Shown here piece by piece: positions 8,520-16,899 of a DNA stretch of 64,000 nucleotides. The notes under the pieces are model-generated. The model saw nothing but the letters and a program-made list of their open reading frames with translations, was not told the origin of the DNA and made no database searches. The number at the start of each line of letters is the position of its first letter. Within the stretch, counting starts at the first letter, position 1. This DNA is from CAZDKK01 sp964603725 (GTDB taxonomy: Bacteria; Eisenbacteria; RBG-16-71-46; CAIMUX01; WJJG01). The position numbers and the translations under genes were made by a program. The stretch is taken from contig CAZRWW010000015.1 of the NCBI GenBank assembly GCA_964603725.1, forward strand, positions 1-64,000, given 5' to 3'.

Positions 8520-9248
8520 TCAATCCGACAGGTAGTACTCGATTGTCGCGACGACCCGCACGGTCTTGTGCAGTTGATTCTCCTCCGAGATCCCGGGGGC
8601 GCTGTCGCGCGGCAGGATGACGAAGGTGCCCTGATTGGCGTTGCGGATCTTGCCCAGGTGGCTGCCGGAGTCCTTGGCGAACTGCTCGGCCGCCCGGCGC
8701 GCGTTGGCGGTCGCCTCGGCGATCATGTCGGGCTTCAGGTCGTTGAGCCGCGTGAAGAGGTACGTCGGGCCGCCGCTCGGGCCTTCGTAGGAGGAGAGCA
8801 CGACCCCGGCCTGCACGAGCTCGCTGGTCTTCTGGCTGGTGGACTGGATGAGCTGCGGGTCCTCGGAGCGCACCATCAGCGTGGCGGTGATGATGTAGCG
8901 GCTGTCCATGGGGCCGCTGCGATAGGGGTTGGTCAAGAGGTCGTTCACCTGCAGCGCCTGCTGCTCGACCTGCTCGCGTGAGATGCCGTTCGACAACAGG
9001 AACTGGAGCACCGCCTGCTTGCTCTCCTCGATCTTGCGCTGGGCCTGGGCGAGGTTGTTGTCGGTCGAGGCGAAGCGAATCGGCCAGAGCGCCAGGTCGG
9101 CCATGACGTTGCGCTCGGCCAACCCCTTGACGGTCACGATGCGATCGGCCAGGCGGCCCTTGATGAAGCCGTGGCCGATGAACCAGCCGGCCAGGGCGAT
9201 GCCCGCCGCCGCGATCAAGACCGGCACGATCCCCAGGTCCCTGCGCAT
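8520..9248 (-). CDS. SIMPL (DUF541) domain protein with N-terminal membrane anchor
   Basis: The protein starts with a membrane anchor (IVPVLIAAAGIALAGWFIG, residues about 8-26) and then has a SIMPL/DUF541 domain from about residue 35 (DRIVTVKGLAERNVMADLA, then repeated alpha-beta segments) to the end. Related proteins are periplasmic or membrane attached and linked to oxidative or envelope stress, with no known enzyme activity. I chose ATG 9248 because GGAGG is just upstream and the anchor follows at once; an in-frame ATG at 9278 is possible. The gene lies between the biotin carrier gene and the enoyl-CoA hydratase gene on the same strand. Confidence 0.82.
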   Translation of the reverse strand: MRRDLGIVPVLIAAAGIALAGWFIGHGFIKGRLADRIVTVKGLAERNVMADLALWPIRFASTDNNLAQAQRKIEESKQAVLQFLLSNGISREQVEQQALQVNDLLTNPYRSGPMDSRYIITATLMVRSEDPQLIQSTSQKTSELVQAGVVLSSYEGPSGGPTYLFTRLNDLKPDMIAEATANARRAAEQFAKDSGSHLGKIRNANQGTFVILPRDSAPGISEENQLHKTVRVVATIEYYLSD

Positions 9249-9331
9249 GGAACCTCCGCTCACGGTCCGCTCGGCCATGGCGCCCGGGCCGCCTCCATCG
9301 CGGGCGCGGGCGGTCCGCGTCCCCGCCCGAC

Positions 9332-9805
9332 CTACTCCACCACCACCAGCACCTGGTTCTGCCGGACGTTTTCACCCGGTTTCACGGCGATCTGCTTGAC
9401 GATGCCGTCGCGCGGCGAGCAGATGTCGCTCTCCATCTTCATCGCCTCGAGCACGACCAGCGGATCGCCGGTTGCAACCTGCTGCCCGGCCTCGACGAGC
9501 ACCCTGATGATGAGCCCGGGCATGATCGCGGTCACCGCGCCGTCCCCCGCCAGCGGGCGGGCCTGGAGCGCGGCGGTGCCCCCCGCGCGGCGGCGCTCCA
9601 ATCCCTCGGTCTGGAAGGGATAGACGATGCCGTCGACGAGGGCATGGCCGCCCTCGATCTCCACCTTGTGCGTATGGCCCTCGAGCGTCACCGAATCGCC
9701 CAGCACTTCGGGCTCGAACCGCTTGCCGTCGATCAGGATGGCGCGACCCTTCTGCTGGACCTCGTACTCCATGCCATCCAGGCGGAGAGTGAATGTCTTG
9801 GCCAT
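9332..9805 (-). CDS. Biotin/lipoyl carrier subunit (carboxylase biotin carrier protein)
   Basis: This 157-residue protein ends in a biotinyl domain (residues about 88-157) with the biotinylation motif EAMKMES and the target lysine at 123, preceded by MPGLIIRVLVEAGQQV. An N-terminal part of about 75 residues has a beta-rich linker pattern like that seen before the biotin domain of oxaloacetate decarboxylase alpha and propionyl-CoA carboxylase chains. It starts 84 bases downstream of the stop of a carboxyltransferase gene that lacks its own biotin domain, so the two most likely form one enzyme with the carrier as a separate chain. Confidence 0.9.
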   Translation of the reverse strand: MAKTFTLRLDGMEYEVQQKGRAILIDGKRFEPEVLGDSVTLEGHTHKVEIEGGHALVDGIVYPFQTEGLERRRAGGTAALQARPLAGDGAVTAIMPGLIIRVLVEAGQQVATGDPLVVLEAMKMESDICSPRDGIVKQIAVKPGENVRQNQVLVVVE

Positions 9806-9889
9806 GCCCCGCTATTCTCCTTGTCCGGCCGCCCCGCGCGGCGCGCGCTGCCGCCGCCGGCTCCCGCCGCGGCGGCCTGCCAGAGCCAC

Positions 9890-11395
9890 CTAGCCCAGCC
9901 CCCAGGTTGTCCCGGCCGGCTCACGCCGTCCGGCCAGCTTCCACGAGCTCACCGTCGCGGCCGCCGGCCCGTTCCCGCTGCCGCCGTTGCCGTTGGTGCG
10001 CTCGTACTCCCTGAGCAGCTTGGCCGCCACGGCCGCCGCGATCACCTCCTTGCGCTCCATCCCTCGGCCGACGCGTTCGAGGAACGGCCGCGCGACCTGG
10101 GGGAAGAGCGCGTAGGAGATCACATCCTGCTCCGAGCGCGCCAGGGCGCCGATCTCGGCGCGCGCCTTGGCCATGCCCGGCTCGAGCAGATCGCCCGGCC
10201 GGCAGTCGATGGGCACTTCCTCGCCGATCACCTTGCGGCGGATGGCATCATCGATGGGAGCGGGCGGCCGGCCGTAGTAGCCGCGGAAGTAGTTGCGCAC
10301 CTCCTCGGGCACGACCTTGTAGCGCTCGCCCAGCACGACGTTGAGCGTGGCCTGCGTGCCGACGATCTGGCTCGAGGGCGTGACCAGCGGCGGGTAGCCC
10401 ATCTCCTTGCGCACCCGCGGCACCTCGGCGAGCACGTCCATGTAACGGTCTTCGGCATTCTGCTCGCGGAGCTGCGAGACGAGATTCGAGAGCATGCCGC
10501 CCGGGATCTGAAACTCCAGGACGTTGACGTCGACGCCGGCGATGCCGCTCTCGAAGCGATGGTAGCGCTTGCGGATGTCGGCGAAGTAGCGCGCGATCGC
10601 CGCCAGACGCGCGAGGTCGAGGCCGGTCGCGCGACCGGTCTCCTCGAGCATGCTCACGATCGATTCGGTCGGCGCCTGCGAGGTCATCAGGGCCATCGAC
10701 GAGATCGCGGTGTCGACGACGTCGACGCCCGCCTCGGCCGCCTTGAGCAGCACCATGCTGGCCATGCCGCTTGTGTAGTGCGTATGGAGTTGAACCGGCA
10801 GCGAAAGCCGCTTCTTCAGCGCCGCGACCAGCTCGTAGGTCGCGTAGGGCTTGAGCAGCCCGGCCATGTCCTTGATGCAGATCGAGTCGGCGCCCATGTC
10901 GGCGAGCTGCTCGGCCAGGGTGACGAAGGTCTCATTAGTGTGCACGGGCGAGAGGGTGTAGGAGATCGTCGCCTGGACGTGCTTGCCCTCGCGCTTGACG
11001 ATCTCCATCGCCTTCTGCATGTTGCGCACGTCGTTCAGGGCGTCGAAGATCCGGAAGATGTCGATGCCCTCGCGCGCCGCCTCGACGATGAACGCCTCCA
11101 CCACGTCGTCCGGGTAGTGCCGGTATCCGACGACGTTCTGGCCGCGCAGCAGCATCTGCAGGCGGGTGTTCGGCAGGGCCTTGCGCAGCAGGCGCAGGCG
11201 CTCCCACGGGTCCTCGCCCAGAAAGCGCATGGCCGAGTCGAACGTCGCTCCGCCCCACATCTCGAGCGAGTGGAAGCCGACCTTGTCGAGCTCGGCGGCG
11301 ATCGGGAGCATCGCCTCGGTGCCCATGCGGGTGGCGAGGAGCGACTGGTGCGCGTCGCGCAGGACGGTGTCGGTGATGGCGATGGGTTTGGCCAT
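9890..11395 (-). CDS. Biotin-dependent carboxyltransferase (oxaloacetate decarboxylase alpha / pyruvate carboxylase subunit B type)
   Basis: The 501-residue protein starts ITDTVLRDAHQSLLATRM, the hallmark of the pyruvate-type carboxyltransferase TIM barrel, with LRGQNVVGYRHYPDD and VQLHTHYTSGMASMV further on (metal-binding His-x-His) and the conserved carboxyltransferase C-terminal domain (ERYKVVPEEVRNYFRGYYGR). It moves carboxyl groups between biotin and pyruvate/oxaloacetate or a related acid. The biotin domain is absent, and a separate biotin carrier gene follows. No sodium-pump beta subunit is nearby, so pyruvate carboxylase subunit B or a methylmalonyl-CoA-type role are alternatives. The start ATG 11395 has GAGGGG upstream. 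Confidence 0.87.
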   Translation of the reverse strand: MAKPIAITDTVLRDAHQSLLATRMGTEAMLPIAAELDKVGFHSLEMWGGATFDSAMRFLGEDPWERLRLLRKALPNTRLQMLLRGQNVVGYRHYPDDVVEAFIVEAAREGIDIFRIFDALNDVRNMQKAMEIVKREGKHVQATISYTLSPVHTNETFVTLAEQLADMGADSICIKDMAGLLKPYATYELVAALKKRLSLPVQLHTHYTSGMASMVLLKAAEAGVDVVDTAISSMALMTSQAPTESIVSMLEETGRATGLDLARLAAIARYFADIRKRYHRFESGIAGVDVNVLEFQIPGGMLSNLVSQLREQNAEDRYMDVLAEVPRVRKEMGYPPLVTPSSQIVGTQATLNVVLGERYKVVPEEVRNYFRGYYGRPPAPIDDAIRRKVIGEEVPIDCRPGDLLEPGMAKARAEIGALARSEQDVISYALFPQVARPFLERVGRGMERKEVIAAAVAAKLLREYERTNGNGGSGNGPAAATVSSWKLAGRREPAGTTWGLG

Positions 11396-11716
11396 GATCC
11401 AAGTCCCCTCTGCGTTTCGAGTATGGCCGCCCGGAATCGGGACCCCGCGCCCCGCAGGAGGCCACCGGTAAGGCACCGACCGCGGGCCGGGGCGGTTCCG
11501 CGCAAGCCCGACTAAAGGTGGCCACATGCTACGGCAACGAGGGGCATACGTCCAGCGCGTGGTCTCCGGCCGGGAGCCGATCCCGGCCCGTCCGCGCGCC
11601 CCAGGCGCGCAAGCGTCTGCGACGGAAGACGATCTGGGCTCGCGCCCAATCGGCGGCCCGGGGCTGGACGCCGGAGCGCGCACGCATCATTCTCCAACGT
11701 GGGAGGGGGATCCGAG
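11396..11716. other. Divergent promoter region, no gene seen
   Basis: This 321-base gap separates the minus-strand carboxyltransferase from the plus-strand serine hydrolase. It must hold both promoters. I found no convincing minus 35/minus 10 pair, repeat, or coding frame with a good start. Confidence 0.5.
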
Positions 11717-12889
11717 ATGGGCGCAAGCGATCCAACGCGGCGCGCGGCGTCCGGCGGGGCGGCGCCTGCGTGTCTCGCTGCCGTGCTCAGCGTTCTCCTA
11801 TCCGGCTGCACCCTGGCGCGGATCGTCCGCTACGGTCCGTCCGACATCACCGACTACCGCATCTTCCCCAGCCGGCCCCTCCAGCCCAGTCCCGCGCCCG
11901 CGCCGCTGCCCGACCGGCGCGACGAAGGCCTGATGCCGGAGGCGCTCACGCTGGCGGACGGTCGGACCGTCGCGACCGAGTCCTTCGTGATGCAGCGCGA
12001 TGCGGTCGCCTACCTCGTCGTGCAGGGCGGCGCGCTCCTCTACGAGCGCTACGCCCAGGGCTACGACCGATCCTCGCTGGTGCAGATCTTCTCCGTCTCC
12101 AAGTCGATCACCGGGCTGCTCGTCGGCTGCGCCATCCGCGACGGCTACCTGCGCGGGGTCGATCAGCCGGTGGTCGAGATCATCCCGGAGCTCGAGTCGC
12201 GTGGGTTCGGCGGCGTCACGCTGGAACACCTGCTCCAGATGACCTCCGGCAGCGACTACCACGACGCGGACAGCCCCTTCAGCCGCCACGCGGGCTTCTA
12301 CTACGGCACCGACATCGTGCCGAAGCTCCTCGAGTTGCGTCTGGAAGAACCGCCCGGCAGCCGCTTCGAGTATCGCAGCGCGGACACGCAGCTCCTGGGC
12401 CTGATCCTGTCGCGCGTGCTGGCGCCCGAGAGCGTGACCGGCTACGCGCAGCGCGCGCTCTGGAACCCGCTGGGGATGGAGCTCGGCGGCTCCTGGGGCC
12501 TGGATCGCGAGGGCGGCCTCGAGAAGACCTTCTGCTGCCTGGCGATGCGCGCGATCGATTTGGCCAGGATCGGAGTGCTCGTCAGCGACGAGGGCCGGTG
12601 CGGCGGCGAGCAGATCGTGCCAGGCGAATGGATCCGGCGCATGCGCAGCCCCGACACCAGCCGCGGGGGATCGCCCGACTACAGCTACCAGTGGTGGCTG
12701 CTGCCCGAGCTCGCCGGCGGCCTGATGGGCTCCGGGCACCGCGGCCAGTACCTGATCGTGTTGCCGGACGAACAGCTCGTGGTCGTGCGCCTGGGCCGCC
12801 GGGGTGGGGAAGAGCTGCGGCGGGACCACGCGCTATTCGCCCGCGCGCTGGCTGAGCAGCTCGCCGTGGTCCGCTCATCCGCGCCGTGA
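11717..12889 (+). CDS. Serine-hydrolase lipoprotein of the beta-lactamase/class C family
   Basis: The N-terminus is a lipoprotein signal peptide with lipobox LLSGC (Cys 31), so the protein should be anchored to a membrane. The rest is a beta-lactamase/penicillin-binding-like serine hydrolase with the nucleophile motif SVSK (Ser 126, Lys 129), a Tyr-x-Ser-like segment (EYRSADTQLLGL) and a GSGHRGQYL segment in place of KTG. Such proteins are mostly esterases, amidases or peptidases and rarely hydrolyse antibiotics. The start ATG 11717 has GGGAGGGGG upstream and is preferred to a GTG at 11699. The gene is isolated and divergent from the carboxyltransferase. Confidence 0.85.
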   Translation: MGASDPTRRAASGGAAPACLAAVLSVLLSGCTLARIVRYGPSDITDYRIFPSRPLQPSPAPAPLPDRRDEGLMPEALTLADGRTVATESFVMQRDAVAYLVVQGGALLYERYAQGYDRSSLVQIFSVSKSITGLLVGCAIRDGYLRGVDQPVVEIIPELESRGFGGVTLEHLLQMTSGSDYHDADSPFSRHAGFYYGTDIVPKLLELRLEEPPGSRFEYRSADTQLLGLILSRVLAPESVTGYAQRALWNPLGMELGGSWGLDREGGLEKTFCCLAMRAIDLARIGVLVSDEGRCGGEQIVPGEWIRRMRSPDTSRGGSPDYSYQWWLLPELAGGLMGSGHRGQYLIVLPDEQLVVVRLGRRGGEELRRDHALFARALAEQLAVVRSSAP

Positions 12890-12992
12890 CGGCCCGGCGC
12901 GCCGGCAGTCTCCGCGTCCCCGATGGGCTCCGGTCCCCAATAGCCCCGCCGCGGCCCTGTCGCGCGGCACGCAGTTCGCTTAGGATCCGGGC

Positions 12993-14666
12993 ATGCCGGC
13001 TGCCTCGAAACTCGCGGTGTCGCCGCGCGCGCGCGCCGATCGCCTGTGGGCGCTGGCGGCGGGCGCCATCACGACGGTCGCCGCGGCGGTGATCTCCACA
13101 GTCGTGTTCGGCCGGATCCCGCATGTGCAGGATTCGATCGCGCAGCTCTTTCAGGCGCGCATCCTGGCCGGAGGACATCTCTGGGCGCCGGCCCCGCCCC
13201 TGCCCGAGTTCTTCGCGGCAGCGCACACCGTGATCCGCGACGGCCGCTGGTTCGCGCAGTACCCGCCGGGCCATTCGCTCCTGCTCGTGCCCGGGGTGTG
13301 GCTCGGCGTGCCGTGGCTCGTCAATCCCTTGCTCGGGGGCCTGGCGGTCATCGGCGTCTACTTCCTGGCGCTCGAGCTGTTCGATCGCGCGACGGCTCGC
13401 GCGAGCGCCGCGCTCGGAGCGCTTTCCCCTTTCCTGCTGCTCATGTCCGCGGAGTTCATGGCGCACGCGGGCGCGCTCGCCGCGCTGACCTTCTTCTTGC
13501 TCTTCTACGTGCGGGCGATCCGCCGGCGCGCGCTGCGAGACGGGCTCAGCGCCGGGGCCGCGCTGGGCCTGGCGATCCTCATCCGGCCCTACAGCGCCCT
13601 CGGGGTGGCGCTGCCGGTGATGGTCCACGCCGCGTGGCGGCTGTACCGCGAGCGCGGCGCGCTGCTGCGACCGCTCGCCGGGGTGGCCGGCGGGGCCGTG
13701 GCGGGCGTGGCGCTGCTGCTGCTGTACAACTGGGGCACGACGGGCAGTCCCCTGCGCTTCGGCTACATCGATCTCTACGGCCCGTCGCACGGCCTGGGCT
13801 TCGGCAAGGGGAGCTGGGGCCCGCCGCACACGCTGGAGCGCGGCCTGCGCGGGGCCTGGCGCTCGCTCGCCGCGCTCAACGGGCGCCTCTTCGAGTGGCC
13901 GGTCTCGTCGCTGTGGCCGGCGGCGCTCGGCGTGCTGCTGCCCGCGCGGTGCCTTCCCGCGCGGTGCCTTCCCGCGCCATGCCTTCACGGACAGCGCTTT
14001 CCCGCCCGCCGGCGCGTCGGGCTCGCGCTGATCCCGCTCAGCCTGCTCGGGGTCCACGTCTTCTACTGGTACCAGGATCTGTGTTTCGGCCCGCGCTACG
14101 TCTACGAGGCGCTGGCCCCCATCTTGATCCTGTCGGCGGTCGGCCTGGTCGCCGAGAGCCGCTGGATTGCAGCTCGCTGGCGGTCTCAGCGCGCGGAACG
14201 CGCGGCGATGAGGATCGTCGTGCTGGTGCTGGCGCTCTGCTTCGCGATCGGGGGCGCGGTGCGGTGGCCGCGGCTGTTCGAGGCGCCGGCCGGCGTGGCG
14301 AGCCTGCCGGCGGAGTCGCCGGTGCGCCAGGGCTCGTACTTCCGCTACTTCGGCCGCGATTTCTGGGGCGTGGGGCCCTACCTCGGCGAGCTCGTCAGCG
14401 CGAAGGTGCGTGAACCGGCCATCGTCTTCGTGCGCTTCCGCGAACCGCAGGGCGATCTCCTGCCGATCCGCCACCTGTCATTCGGCTCGGCCTTCGCGCA
14501 CCAGTCGCCCTATCTCGATCGCGCGCGGGTCATCTACGCGCATGACCGCGGAGCGGAGAACGCGGCGCTGATGGCGCGGTACCCCCATCGCAAGCCCTTC
14601 CTGTACCGCGGCAGCTTACAGTCGGGCGCGCTGGAAGTGCTCGCCCGGCCGCCCTCCGGGGGATGA
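12993..14666 (+). CDS. Multi-spanning membrane protein, GT-C (GT39-like) glycosyltransferase type
   Basis: The 557-residue protein has about ten hydrophobic segments and a first extracytoplasmic loop with the pattern IPHVQDSIAQLFQARILAGG (acidic residue in the first loop) followed by RWFAQYPPGHSLLL. This is the arrangement of GT-C enzymes that use polyprenyl-phosphate sugars. A soluble C-terminal part of about 110 residues follows the last helix. A 15-base tandem repeat adds a Leu-Pro-Ala-Arg-Cys insertion in one loop. The donor and acceptor are unknown, and dolichyl-phosphate-mannose-type transferase is only a family-level guess. A short hairpin just after the stop may end transcription. Confidence 0.7.
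   Translation: MPAASKLAVSPRARADRLWALAAGAITTVAAAVISTVVFGRIPHVQDSIAQLFQARILAGGHLWAPAPPLPEFFAAAHTVIRDGRWFAQYPPGHSLLLVPGVWLGVPWLVNPLLGGLAVIGVYFLALELFDRATARASAALGALSPFLLLMSAEFMAHAGALAALTFFLLFYVRAIRRRALRDGLSAGAALGLAILIRPYSALGVALPVMVHAAWRLYRERGALLRPLAGVAGGAVAGVALLLLYNWGTTGSPLRFGYIDLYGPSHGLGFGKGSWGPPHTLERGLRGAWRSLAALNGRLFEWPVSSLWPAALGVLLPARCLPARCLPAPCLHGQRFPARRRVGLALIPLSLLGVHVFYWYQDLCFGPRYVYEALAPILILSAVGLVAESRWIAARWRSQRAERAAMRIVVLVLALCFAIGGAVRWPRLFEAPAGVASLPAESPVRQGSYFRYFGRDFWGVGPYLGELVSAKVREPAIVFVRFREPQGDLLPIRHLSFGSAFAHQSPYLDRARVIYAHDRGAENAALMARYPHRKPFLYRGSLQSGALEVLARPPSGG
13941..13985. repeat. 15-bp tandem repeat, three units, in the GT-C-like gene
   Basis: Three units of cccgcgcggtgcctt (the last with two changes) encode LPARC-type repeats in a loop of the membrane protein. 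The frame is preserved. Confidence 0.9.
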
Positions 14667-14879
14667 TCCGCCCGCCGCATCGGCGGTGCGGCGACCGGGC
14701 CCCCCGGCGGTTGCGTCCGCTCGACTGATCGATGATCATCGGCGGCGGTGCCGAGGTGGGGGAGGCCGGGAACCTTCGCCATCTCGACCATCCACGCTGT
14801 ACGGATCGGACACGAGCCGACTTGGTGCCGGAGCCGGCTGCGGCCGAACAAACCTTCGGCCGAGCCAAGAGGAGAACCC

Positions 14880-15293
14880 ATGAAGCGCAGCGCCAGCGTC
14901 ACCTGGAAGGGCGGACTCAAGGAAGGTCATGGCACGTTCAGCGTCGCCAGCGGCGTCATCAAGGACCAGAAGTACGGCTTCCGCACCCGCTTCGAGGATG
15001 CGCCCGGCACCAACCCGGAGGAGCTGATCGCGGCCGCCCACGCGAGCTGCTTCAGCATGGCCCTGAGCGCGCAGCTCGGCGAGCGCGGCATCACGCCCGA
15101 GTCGATCGAGACCACGAGCACGATCACCTTCGAGAACTTGACGCTGACGCGGAGCGCGCTCAAGACGACCGTGCGAGCGCGCGGAGCAGATCGAGCCAAG
15201 GTCGAGGAAGCGGCCGCCGCGGCCAAGGTCGGGTGCCCGGTCTCGAAAGTGCTCAGGCTCGAGATCGACCTCGAGGTGACTGTCGCGGACTGA
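14880..15293 (+). CDS. osmC: OsmC-family peroxiredoxin-like protein
   Basis: This 137-residue protein has the OsmC fold signature: an N-terminal beta section (VTWKGGLKEGHGTFSVASG), then NPEELIAAAHASCFSMALS with the peroxidatic Cys at 57 and VGCPVSKVL with the resolving Cys at 119. It reduces organic hydroperoxides in the cytoplasm, usually with lipoamide or other dithiols. Length and both cysteines fit osmotically induced OsmC rather than the longer Ohr branch. The start ATG 14880 has AGAGGAG upstream. Some relatives use selenocysteine at the first position; here the codon is an ordinary TGC. Confidence 0.92.
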   Translation: MKRSASVTWKGGLKEGHGTFSVASGVIKDQKYGFRTRFEDAPGTNPEELIAAAHASCFSMALSAQLGERGITPESIETTSTITFENLTLTRSALKTTVRARGADRAKVEEAAAAAKVGCPVSKVLRLEIDLEVTVAD

Positions 15294-15311
15294 ACGGCGC
15301 TTCATCCGCCA

Positions 15312-15333
15312 TGCCGGCGGGTTTCGGCCGGCA
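15312..15333 (+). terminator. Possible hairpin terminator after osmC
   Basis: A 7-bp perfect stem (tgccggc with gccggca) with an 8-base loop lies in the 54-base gap between the convergent osmC and DUF4956 genes. There is no T run, so this is weak. Confidence 0.35.
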
Positions 15334-15347
15334 GCGAGCGTCGCGGC

Positions 15348-16025
15348 CTACGCCTCGGCCGTCTCTTCCATCGCTATCAGCGAGACGCCCTCGATGCCGT
15401 CGATGGACCCCAGCTCGCGCACGAACTCGCGGTTGCGCTCGGGGGCCTTGAGGCGCACGAAGTACGAGAGCTCGAGCATCTCGCCGTTGCGGCGGGTGCG
15501 GATGTTGAGCAGCGTGTGCTTCTTCAGGTGCTTGCGGAAGGCTTGTTCGTGCAGCATCGAACCGCGCTCATCAGGGGTGACCGAGAATCGCAGCAGCAGA
15601 TCCTGGCTGCGCACGGAGCCGAAGTTGGCCAGGTAGAGCGCGATGATCAGCATGACGATGGCGCTCGTGCCGACCAGGGCGATGAGGTGATAGCCGGTGC
15701 CCGCGGCCATGCCGGCGGCGAGGGCCAGGAACACGAACGCGATGTCGCGCGTGTCCTTGATGACCGTGCGGAAACGGATGATCGACATCGCGCCCACCAG
15801 CCCGAATGCGCGGGCCAGGTTGTTCCCGATTACCATCATCACGATGGCCGTCACCATTGGCAGCAGCACCAGCGTGTTCACGAAGGAGACCGAGTAGTTG
15901 AAGCTGCGGTGCGTCCGGCGGTAGGAAATCGCGATCGCCGCACCGAGGATGAAGGCGATGCCCACGTTGACGAGGATGTCGATCAGGAGAAAACGCTCGC
16001 CGCCGATCACCAGGTCGTTCAACAT
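15348..16025 (-). CDS. DUF4956 membrane protein
   Basis: This 225-residue protein has four or five transmembrane segments in its first 135 residues, including the conserved LARAFGLVGAMSIIRFRTVIKDTRDIA region (given here only as a landmark near residues 70-97), then a soluble domain of about 90 residues. The pattern is that of the DUF4956 family, whose genes are commonly found next to VTC-domain polyphosphate polymerases, as here. Its stop is at 15348 and the VTC gene ends 44 bases upstream of its start, so the two are probably one transcript. The biochemical role is unknown; a channel or partner for polyphosphate synthesis is a guess. Confidence 0.82.
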   Translation of the reverse strand: MLNDLVIGGERFLLIDILVNVGIAFILGAAIAISYRRTHRSFNYSVSFVNTLVLLPMVTAIVMMVIGNNLARAFGLVGAMSIIRFRTVIKDTRDIAFVFLALAAGMAAGTGYHLIALVGTSAIVMLIIALYLANFGSVRSQDLLLRFSVTPDERGSMLHEQAFRKHLKKHTLLNIRTRRNGEMLELSYFVRLKAPERNREFVRELGSIDGIEGVSLIAMEETAEA

Positions 16026-16069
16026 CGGTGCAACCTCAGGCGTCTCGCGGAGCCGGTGCCTGCATCGCG

Positions 16070-16849
16070 TCAGCTCCAGGTCCTCAGTCCCGCGGCAACC
16101 TCATCCGCCGGGCCCCACAGGTCGATGCCGTTGCAGTACTTCGAGATCGGGCCGTTGGGACGGCTCAGCAGCCTCGTCACGGGACGCACCCAAGCAGGCA
16201 TCGCTCCATCGAACTTGATCTCGAGGATCTGCCTGCGATTGACGAGTCGGCGCAGCCCCCTTTCGACGAAGATCTCATCGACGCTGGGGCGGATCACGCT
16301 GCGCACATCGCAATCGAACGTGATCCTCACGCGGGGATTTTCGGCTCCCACGTAGGCTTCTCTATCATAAACGATCAGGACGGTGGGCAGTAGCGAAAGC
16401 ACCTCCTCCAGGAAGAAGAAACGCTCCAGGGTGGCGCGGGCCGCCAGCGAAAGTTCAAGCCCCGCTATGCTTTCCGGATCCAGGCGATGCGCCGGCCGTT
16501 CCTCGAGCAGGGCGAGCGCCCGATCGAAGGGCATGCCGACGCGTTCCTTGAAGATGGTCACGCCGTACTTGCGCTTGATCTCGTAGAAGCCCACCGCCTC
16601 GCGGCAATAGCGGTTATAGGTGCGCAAGCGCAGCTTCTTGCGAATGGCTGTTCCGGCGTCCTTTTCGTGGTAGAACCGCAGGTCCGGAGTGTCGAAGTAG
16701 ATGCTGCGGACGGTGTACTTGCCCTCGGGACATCCTTCGGAATAGGGATCCGGTTCCATGAACGGCGCGATCATCAACCGCACCGCATCCATCTCTCGCT
16801 CCGAGATGAAGTACTTGAGCTCGTAGCGCTGGAAGCGTGCGATCGTCAT
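16070..16849 (-). CDS. VTC-domain polyphosphate polymerase family protein
   Basis: The 259-residue protein opens with RFQRYELKYFISE, and has RSIYFDTPDLRFYHEK, KKLRLRTYN, YEIKRKYG and LEIKFDG segments. These basic and acidic clusters line the tunnel of the triphosphate-tunnel/VTC catalytic domain, which makes polyphosphate from ATP. The length equals the bare catalytic domain, with no membrane segment of its own, so the neighbouring DUF4956 protein may place it at the membrane. The start ATG 16849 has only a weak purine tract upstream. The gene is followed closely by the DUF4956 gene and preceded by an HlyD-like gene 50 bases away. Confidence 0.85.
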   Translation of the reverse strand: MTIARFQRYELKYFISEREMDAVRLMIAPFMEPDPYSEGCPEGKYTVRSIYFDTPDLRFYHEKDAGTAIRKKLRLRTYNRYCREAVGFYEIKRKYGVTIFKERVGMPFDRALALLEERPAHRLDPESIAGLELSLAARATLERFFFLEEVLSLLPTVLIVYDREAYVGAENPRVRITFDCDVRSVIRPSVDEIFVERGLRRLVNRRQILEIKFDGAMPAWVRPVTRLLSRPNGPISKYCNGIDLWGPADEVAAGLRTWS

Positions 16850-16899
16850 GCTCGTTTTGCTCTTCGTCAGGCGGTCGGGGCTGCCGCCCGCCCCCCCGC

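Noticed and set aside
14880..15293. OsmC as a further selenoprotein
   Set aside because: Some OsmC proteins use Sec, but both active-site codons here are ordinary TGC.
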